This document shows positions 57,921 to 64,000 of a DNA stretch of 64,000 nucleotides, piece by piece; within the stretch, counting starts at the first letter, position 1; each line of letters begins with the position of its first letter. Made by a program: the position numbers and the translations under genes. This DNA comes from Bemisia tabaci. Lineage: Eukaryota; Arthropoda; Insecta; Hemiptera; Aleyrodidae. The notes beneath the pieces were generated by a model. It did not search any database, had not been told where the DNA came from, and worked only from the letters and a program-made list of their open reading frames with translations. The stretch spans positions 23,017,577-23,081,576 of the forward strand of contig NC_092800.1 in NCBI RefSeq assembly GCF_918797505.1. The letters are read 5' to 3'.

Positions 57921-58817
57921 CTATGACTCTATGTCACTTCCTGGATAATAACCCAAACACGCGCCGGCGCGGCATTAGAGAGCTTTATCCGTGTTTTCGG
58001 ACGTTTAAAATCGTGGAAGGACCCGACTTTTCCCACAAATTCCCTTTCTTTTCCCGGTCATCACAGATTCCCACTCCCCTAATTTTCCTGGTTTTTCAGA
58101 TCGCCGGCAACCCTGCCTCTCTATGACTCCATGTCACTTCCCCGATAATAACCCAAACACGCGCCGGCGCGGCATTAGAGAGCTTTATCCGTGTTTTCGG
58201 ACGTTTAAAATCGTGAAGGACCCGACTTTTCCCACGAATTCTCTTTCTTTTCCCCGCGGTCGTCACAGATCCCCTAATTTTCCTGGTTTTTCAGATCGCC
58301 GGCAACCCTGCTTTCCCTATGACTCTATGTCACTTCCTCGATAATAACCCAAACGCCAGTGCGACATTAAGAGAACTTTATCCGTGCTTTCGGACGTTTA
58401 AAATCGTGGAAATACCCGACTTTTCTCACGAATTCCCTAACTTTTCCCGGTCATCACAGATTTCCAATTCCCTAATTTTCCCGGTTTTCCACACCGTGCG
58501 TCGGCAATCCTGCTTTCCCTATGACTCCATGTCACTTCCTCGATAATAACCCAAACACGAGCGGGCGGCGCGGCATTAAGAGAGCTTTATCCGTGTTTTC
58601 GGACGTTTAAAATCGTGAAGGACCCGACTTTTCCCACGAATTCTCTTTCTTTTCCCCGCGGTCGTCACAGATCCCCTAATTTTCCTGGTTTTTCAGATCG
58701 CCGGCAACCCTGCTTCTCTATGACTCTATGTCACTTCCTCGATAATAACCCAAACACGAGCCGGCGCGGCATTAAGAGAGCTTTATTCGTGTTTTCGGAC
58801 GCTTAAAATCGTGGACG
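57921..58817 (+). repeat. Satellite, ~200-bp unit, 4.5 copies
   Basis: Units start 'ctatgactctatgtcacttc' at about 57921, 58121, 58317, 58519 and 58718 (196-202 bp apart). Each contains 'gataataacccaaacacg', 'gagctttatccgtgttttcg', 'gacgtttaaaatcgtg', 'cccgacttttcccac' and 'ttttcagatcgccggcaacc'. Similar short frames recur in each unit simply because the DNA repeats. No protein is inferred. Confidence 0.9.
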
Positions 58818-59090
58818 GAGAAGGCGGAGCAGGACCACCTCTTGGCTAAAGGAGGAGGACTGGATATTATTCTACCGGTTCGGGAGGATACGGATGCATC
58901 GTCCGTCCCGGCAGTTGCATCGCGGTGGGGAGCCGCAGCCGCGAACGCTGTATTTTTACAGCTGTGAATCTTGTCGTACAGGTGTGACTCATAAAGCGTC
59001 CCGCGCCGTTGCGCCGCGCGCCGAACGCAACGCAACGCGCGCCGCGCCGGCTCGAATATAGGTTGCTCGTTTCGGGGCTCACGCCTCACA
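58818..59090. other. CpG-rich patch
   Basis: Dense CpG, especially near 58995-59050 ('cgtcccgcgccgttgcgccg'), directly after the satellite. A 117-codon minus-strand frame crosses it without any domain I recognise. It could be a promoter or 5' exon region; nothing in the sequence decides this. Confidence 0.35.
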
Positions 59091-59243
59091 CTTTTCCTAT
59101 AATAACAAGAGGCTGTCATTGCCAAGTTTTTTCTTTTCTAAGAGTGAGAAAAACCAAGTTGTCTAGGATCCTTGGTCGATTTCAGTTCGTAACATTATCG
59201 TGATTATCACTGGTGAGGCGAAAAGTTCATGAAATACGTAACG

Positions 59244-59644
59244 CTCTGGAAAAAAAAACACATTAGATCTCTAGCCCAGACTCTTGAAAACATTGACAAG
59301 AAAAAATACCCTTTATCAATCAGATTTAAAATCAAAAGGAAATCCGCTCAAATTAAGAGGGTTGGTTCTTGATTTAAGCAAAAATCCGATTGAGTCAAGA
59401 GTATTTTTTCTTGTCGACGTTTTTAAGAGTCTGGACTCTAGATCCAAAGCAGTGGCGTGGCGTGAATAATCGATTATCGATATCTCGCCATTTGAAGCTA
59501 TGGTAAAGAATCGATTACTAAGGTGTTCGCTGCGAACACCCTGATAATCGATCTTTTCTCATAGGTTTAAATGGCATACCAATCGATGTATCGCAATTCA
59601 CGCCACGCCACTGATCCAAAGTGTTTTTTTTATTTTTTCCGGTG
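59244..59644. mobile_element. Palindromic MITE, family C, split by a hAT MITE
   Basis: The left arm ('cacattagatctctagccc', 'agactcttgaaaacattgac') pairs with the right arm ('gtcgacgtttttaagagtct', 'ggactctagatccaaag', then 'tgttttttttattttttccg' after the interruption). A second copy runs off the window at 63812-64000, and degenerate relatives are near 12556-12640 and 34838-34910. It is non-coding. Confidence 0.78.
59450..59613. mobile_element. hAT-type MITE, 164 bp, CAGTGGCGTGGCG ends (first copy)
   Basis: The ends 'cagtggcgtggcgtgaat' and 'attcacgccacgccactg' are inverted, and the whole element is nearly palindromic around 'ggtgttcgctgcgaacacc'. The 8-bp target duplication is ATCCAAAG (59442-59449 and 59614-59621). 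It lies inside the right arm of a family C MITE. It is non-coding. Confidence 0.9.
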
Positions 59645-59691
59645 CGTTCTAGGGGACAGGGGTTGAGGAGAGCGTTACGCCATTTTGTTTT

Positions 59692-59792
59692 AACAAGGTA
59701 AAGGATATGAATCTAATGATATAATGGTAAAAGGATAGGATAGGTAGGACGGAGGTGGTAGGATGGTAATGGATACGATGGTAAAAGTATTA
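59692..59792 (+). repeat. Degenerate purine-rich simple repeat
   Basis: Loose reiteration of 'ggtaaaggata', 'ggataggtagga' and 'ggtaatggatacga'. It is low complexity with no fixed unit. Confidence 0.5.
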
Positions 59793-60255
59793 CGAAGAGG
59801 AGAAGGAACAGGAAAATCCGAAACTTAGCATTGCGTATTTTATGAACGGCCTCTGGAGATTTCCAGGGAATTTTCTCAGGAAAAACCGATCATACATCTC
59901 ATTTTGATTTTGTGGATTCTCTCGAAAAGAACTAAATTTCTCTCCGAGCGGGGTCTCCATAATTTCTTCATCATCAAACTCCTTGACTTTCCCTGACCAT
60001 TATGGTTTTCCCGGACTGTTTTTGGATATCCCTGACTCCAAAATTTTCGGATTCCCTGACTTCCCTTTGGATTTTAATAAAACTCCCACTTTGGTTTTTT
60101 CCTTAAAATTACACTCCCTACTATTAAACGCACCGCGCAAAATTTCCTGACTTTTCCTGTGAATTCCCTAATTTTCCCTGACTTTTCCCGGTTGCTGCAA
60201 ATTATCTGACTTTCCCGGTTTTCTAGACCACCGGAATCCCTGCTCCGAAGCTTAC

Positions 60256-60360
60256 AAGAAGAAGAAAAAGAAGAAGAGGAGGAGGACGAGGAGGAAAATA
60301 AGATGATGATGATGATGATGAAGAAGAAGAGGAAGAAGAAGAAGAGGGAGAAGAAAAAGA
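60256..60360 (+). repeat. GAA/GAG/GAT trinucleotide microsatellite
   Basis: About 100 bases of purine-rich triplets ('gaagaagaaaaagaagaaga', 'gatgatgatgatgatgatga', 'gaggaagaagaag'). It produces acidic/basic or serine-rich frames that should not be read as protein. Confidence 0.9.
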
Positions 60361-60439
60361 CTAAGCTCTTATCAATGATTTTGTATCCGTCCACTGCCGT
60401 AAAAACTAATGATATGACATAGAAACTGAAATACGTACA

Positions 60440-60680
60440 CAGGGAGGGATGTGGCAATGACGGAGGGGTCGCGTTCGCGTCGCGATGCGCTGCGTGGTCG
60501 CGGGAAGCGTCTTCGCGCTTGGCTGCCGCGCGTCGCGTCGCGACGCTCCGTGTGCGTCCGTGGTTTCGGCGTGCGTCGAGCGTCGAGTTGGTCGCTCCGA
60601 CTCAAGTGCTCGAGTCTCGTTGCCACACTTCACGTCAACAGAGATTTCCATCCACGACCACGACGGAGGGTGATCAATTT
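60440..60680. other. CpG-rich patch
   Basis: High CpG with many 'cgcgtcgcg'-type words, bounded by AT-rich DNA. It has frames on both strands and no recognisable domain. A promoter-proximal or first-exon region is possible but not shown. Confidence 0.35.
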
Positions 60681-62477
60681 TAGAAGTCTTTGCTTTTCCG
60701 GAAAACCCCCTTTGCAACGGGTTGTCCACTTAAGTAACGATCTAGAGGGAGGGTGAAGCTTCATAATTTTGTGCGACCAAGCGGGACAAGAGGTGGAGGG
60801 GTGTCAAGCTTTCAGCACCAGATTACATCTTTTTCTCTCTCTTTCTTCCAAATGCATCATATTTTCACTATGCATTTATAATTTCACTACATACCATTTA
60901 TTGTCCTCGGTGTTTTTTCTTGGCCTTGCATTTTTCGAAACATTTCTTCTTTCCATAAATACATGTATTTTAAAAATAGGAGCTTGAAAAATTCATTTTT
61001 TCCAATCAGATTTGAATTTATTCGTACGCCTGGCAAATTCATGGAGGTCATGCAAACAGAGAGCAAAATCAAAGAGGTTTTCAAGAAATTAAGTCGACTA
61101 GTTTTCAAAAGATGAAATAAGTTGTGACAGGAAATCTCCAACTTCGCAAACATAGATACGTGGTTTCGCACTTCGGCCATCGACATAGCTCTTAGTATTA
61201 TACATAGAGACCATTTCGCTTCCTGAGCGGAATCACCCCCTTCCACAGAATGTTTCTTTCTTTCTTTTTAAAGCAAAACAGACTCAGTTTGATATGCATT
61301 CCGAATTTCACTTCAAGATTTCCGACTATACATCGAGGTTTCCTCTTCTAAATGCTCGATGCAGAATGACAACTACGCAACGACAAAAGTGACGAAGAAC
61401 ACGAGAGCGCGGGAGCCTGCCGGTGCGGGCGCGGCGCAACATCGTGTCTGTGCCATCGAAATGAAAGACACGGCCCGTTCCAAAAACAGCTCGGAACTTA
61501 AAATGTACTGCACGAAATGCACGGGCCTTCCAAGGTCAACAAAGCCCCCGACCCCCAACTCTGGACCAGAGCCGGGGCTTACAAAATAGCTACACTTATT
61601 CATGACGGAAGACTTGACAAAGTGCGCCACTGTCCGTTTCACTTTCTTCTTTTTTGACGCAACAACGACGCCACGCACACAAATGCACGCGTGTTTCGGT
61701 CATTTGGCCCTCTTTCCGGTGGAGATGTTAGTCACAACATGCTCGAATTAAACAGACGTACTACGACCTAACCAGCGGAAGTCAAGGTAAATGAAACGTA
61801 GGTATTTTTCAACCCCATTTTTTGATAGATCTGTAGCACGCAAAAGACGCAGCCAAATAAATATGCTCTGAACGGGTAAAATTGCACGAAAATTACGTTG
61901 GACTAATCGAAAAAGTCTGAAATCCATTCCATAGGGTGCAATCTGCGTAGTTTGTAACGCGCTTTTTCGAGAATCCCGCTTCTGCGGGCGGTTTTCTTCA
62001 GTCGCCGCCGAATAGGTTTGCAAAGGAAGAGGAGTAAGAAAAACTGACCTGAGTAAACAAACAATTTTTCCTATTTCATCATTTCGATTGTTTATAAGCG
62101 TGTGTTTCCTGTTTCTGTCTTCATTTTGCAAAAATAAAAGTTTGAATCAATCGAAACCATGCGCAAAGATAGTTTATAACAGTTTGCGGGGTTGTTTGTT
62201 TATTTCGGTTCGATCTCTCTCCACGCAAACCTGACTGCCGGCCACCAAGAAAAACTGACCGCAAACGCTGTAAATTTGAAAAAGCATGTTACCCACTGCA
62301 GCAACTGCGCGCTAGGAGCAAAACTCAGACCATTTTTGTGTGCACAACGTGATTTTGGAGCAAACTTACTCTGAGAAAGTGCATTAATTTGTCTGTATCT
62401 ATTACGTGCAACGGACCCATTCAGGGTGAGCCCAAAATACAGCCCTTATCGAATCCTCTCCTTTCTTCGATCCAGAT
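60681..62477. other. Stretch without recognisable gene
   Basis: Mostly AT-rich, with a moderately GC-rich segment at 61390-61590. Frames up to about 127 codons on either strand show no domain I can name. No repeat arms or RNA genes were identified. Confidence 0.4.
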
Positions 62478-62906
62478 AGGGTACCTTTATAGGGAGAGTA
62501 TGGAACACCTCGATTTATGAAGCTCTTACATAAATCTATGTAGCTTTTACACGTTGCCGCCCTAACAAAAATCACAAGAAGAGTGCCGCTGCCAACCTAT
62601 GCACTTGAGAAGTTAACCGATATGACAGACAGTATATTGGAAACGAGCGTCTCTATGGAATAAGGATTAAGACTTTGAAACAGAGAAAATGCATGCGAGA
62701 TCAAAGTTATGTAGGTGTTTTTATAACTTTCGATCACTTTACCTACTCTCGCAGTTTATTATTGTGAAAATTAGTACCACTGGATAATGCGAGTATGCAG
62801 GTTCATAGGTTGATTGCCCTTTTGGGCCCCAAGAGCTACATGACCAGATCAAACCTAACCTCCAAATTTTTGAGTTGTCCATTCTCTCCCTATAAAGGTA
62901 CTCTTA
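62478..62906. mobile_element. Foldback element with GGTACCTTTATAGGGAGAG ends
   Basis: 'gggtacctttatagggagag' at the left is mirrored by 'ctctccctataaaggtact' at the right. The interior shares a segment ('ggttcataggttgattgccc', 'gggcccc') with the region near 1936-1985, so the family is dispersed. It is non-coding. Confidence 0.6.
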
Positions 62907-63075
62907 ATCCAGGAGGCACGTAAAAAAAATGAAAGTAAAAGTGTAAAAGCGGCAAGGACGCTCCGGAGGCTGCCCGCATCCCGCGGAGTGACAGAAGGAC
63001 ACAAACACGGGTTTGGACCGGAGATTCCGGCGCACACGAAATGAGTGCAAAAGGGGGAGCCGGAGCTATCCAAGT

Positions 63076-63240
63076 CAGTGGCGTGGCGTAAATTGCGATA
63101 TATCGATTGTTATGCCATTTAAACCTATGGAAAAGGATCGATAAGCAGGGTGTTCGCAGCGAACACCTTAATAATCGATTCTTTACCATAGGTTTAAATG
63201 GCATAACAATCGATATATCGCAATTTACGCCACGCCACTG
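63076..63240. mobile_element. hAT-type MITE, 165 bp, CAGTGGCGTGGCG ends (second copy)
   Basis: The same family as 59450-59613, with ends 'cagtggcgtggcgtaaattg' and 'caatttacgccacgccactg' and core 'ggtgttcgcagcgaacacc'. The 8-bp duplication is ATCCAAGT (63068-63075 and 63241-63248). The arms here match even better than in the first copy, so it is probably younger. Confidence 0.9.
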
Positions 63241-63490
63241 ATCCAAGTCCGGACTGGGCCCAGGGTCCGGGCCCCAGCCCCCCGCCCCCGGCCTCGGGTC
63301 CCTGCAGACAGGAAAATCACAACAGATAACACGATTCACGTGGGCCTCCACTTCCGCTTCGTTGCGCCGCAGCCCCCCCCCCCCTTCCACCGCCGGAATC
63401 CAGACTCCGCGCCCCCGCCCTTCGACGACCCCCCCCCTCCCCTGCTTCTCCGGGTTTGGTCGAACATTTTCCGTTTCCGCTGGTGGCAAC
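63241..63490. other. C-rich, GC-rich tract
   Basis: Runs of C ('cagccccccccccccccttcc'-like at about 63370 and 'gaccccccccctcccc' near 63428). Long frames on both strands result from the composition. No gene is called. Confidence 0.4.
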
Positions 63491-63811
63491 TACAATACGC
63501 CAGCGCGAATATACGCGTGCACGGCACAAGGAACTTATATGAAAGAGATCTGCATGGGTATACTGATGCTATCTACGCAGGTTTGCCAGTGAAACACCAA
63601 ATTAGAATCTCCTGTTTTTCTCCGGACATTTCCGGCACTTTTCTTGATTGTCCTGAGCGCAGAGCTAGTACAGACAGAAAAATCTAAATAGGAAATGTTT
63701 CGCATTCCTTTCAGTTACGATTGCGAACAGATGCAATCATCTTTTCTGATTGTTGCAGTTCTTGGCAAATGTCTGAACTTGCAGCAGATAAGAATAACAG
63801 TATACGCTCGA

Positions 63812-64000
63812 CACTGGAAAAAAAACACATTGGATCTAGAGTCCAGACTCTTAAAAACATCGACAAGATAAAATACTCTTGATTCAATCGGATTTTTGCT
63901 TAAATCAAGAACCAAGCCTCTTAATTTGAGCGGATTTCCTTTTGATTTAAGCTTGAATCTGATTGAATCAAGAGTCCTTTTTCTTGTCAATGTTTTCAAG
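63812..64000. mobile_element. Palindromic MITE, family C, cut by the window end
   Basis: Starts 'cactggaaaaaaaacacatt' then 'ggatctagagtccagactct'. The inverted right arm is entering ('tttttcttgtcaatgttttc') when the window stops. It is related to 59244-59644. Confidence 0.75.

Noticed and set aside
57923..58806. Repeated ~70-codon frames beginning MT(L/P)CHF as a repeat protein
   Set aside because: They repeat because the 200-bp satellite repeats. 200 is not a multiple of three, so the frames are not continuous.
60074..60457. Minus-strand frame with Phe/Ile/Ser runs as a membrane protein
   Set aside because: The runs are translations of the GAA/GAT microsatellite.
62890..63489. 199-codon minus-strand frame
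   Set aside because: It spans a 165-bp hAT MITE and C-rich tracts. The composition alone gives a long stop-free frame.

Overview
The window looks like repeat-rich, gene-poor nuclear DNA from an animal, most likely an arthropod. A hemipteran such as a whitefly is my best guess, from the very high density of palindromic non-autonomous DNA transposons, but this is inference and not a database result. I find no intact host protein-coding gene, no rRNA and no convincing functional tRNA. The long open frames are transposase or reverse-transcriptase remnants, or frames running through palindromes, GC-rich blocks and satellites.

The dominant structure is a direct tandem duplication of about 22.3 kb. 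Copy 1 is 11554-33856 and copy 2 is 33857-56196, abutting head to tail with no spacer. The copies are colinear but differ by discrete transposon insertions and deletions and by patchy substitution. Some tracts are nearly identical (about 18.05-18.95 kb, 28-33.8 kb of copy 1) and others clearly diverged (about 12.25-12.9 kb). Copy 1 alone carries a 934-bp transposon inside a mariner, a 274-bp AT-rich insertion and a 105-bp foldback. Copy 2 alone carries a TTAA-flanked 440-bp palindrome, two 250-bp MITEs, a CACGGAG foldback and a block of about 400 bp. GC-rich hairpin clusters lie just outside both outer ends (11167-11246 and 56224-56322).

Left flank, 1-11553: diverged tandem repeats, several palindromic MITEs, a LINE 3' tail and an 822-bp hAT element with an 8-bp target duplication. 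Within the duplicated unit, in order: a minisatellite of about 30 bp, a foldback-rich stretch, a hAT element that hosts a mariner (which in copy 1 hosts a third element containing a fourth), a long compound palindrome, a CpG-rich conserved block, a hAT-type MITE and a 5'-truncated LINE. The LINE's reverse-transcriptase frame is open in copy 1 and has a nonsense codon in copy 2.

Right flank, 56197-64000: a foldback MITE, a perfect 47-nt palindrome, a satellite of about 200 bp (4.5 units), CpG-rich patches, a GAA/GAT microsatellite and two full-length 164/165-bp hAT MITEs with nearly the same target octamer. The elements do not form a pathway. They record successive layers of insertion before and after the duplication.
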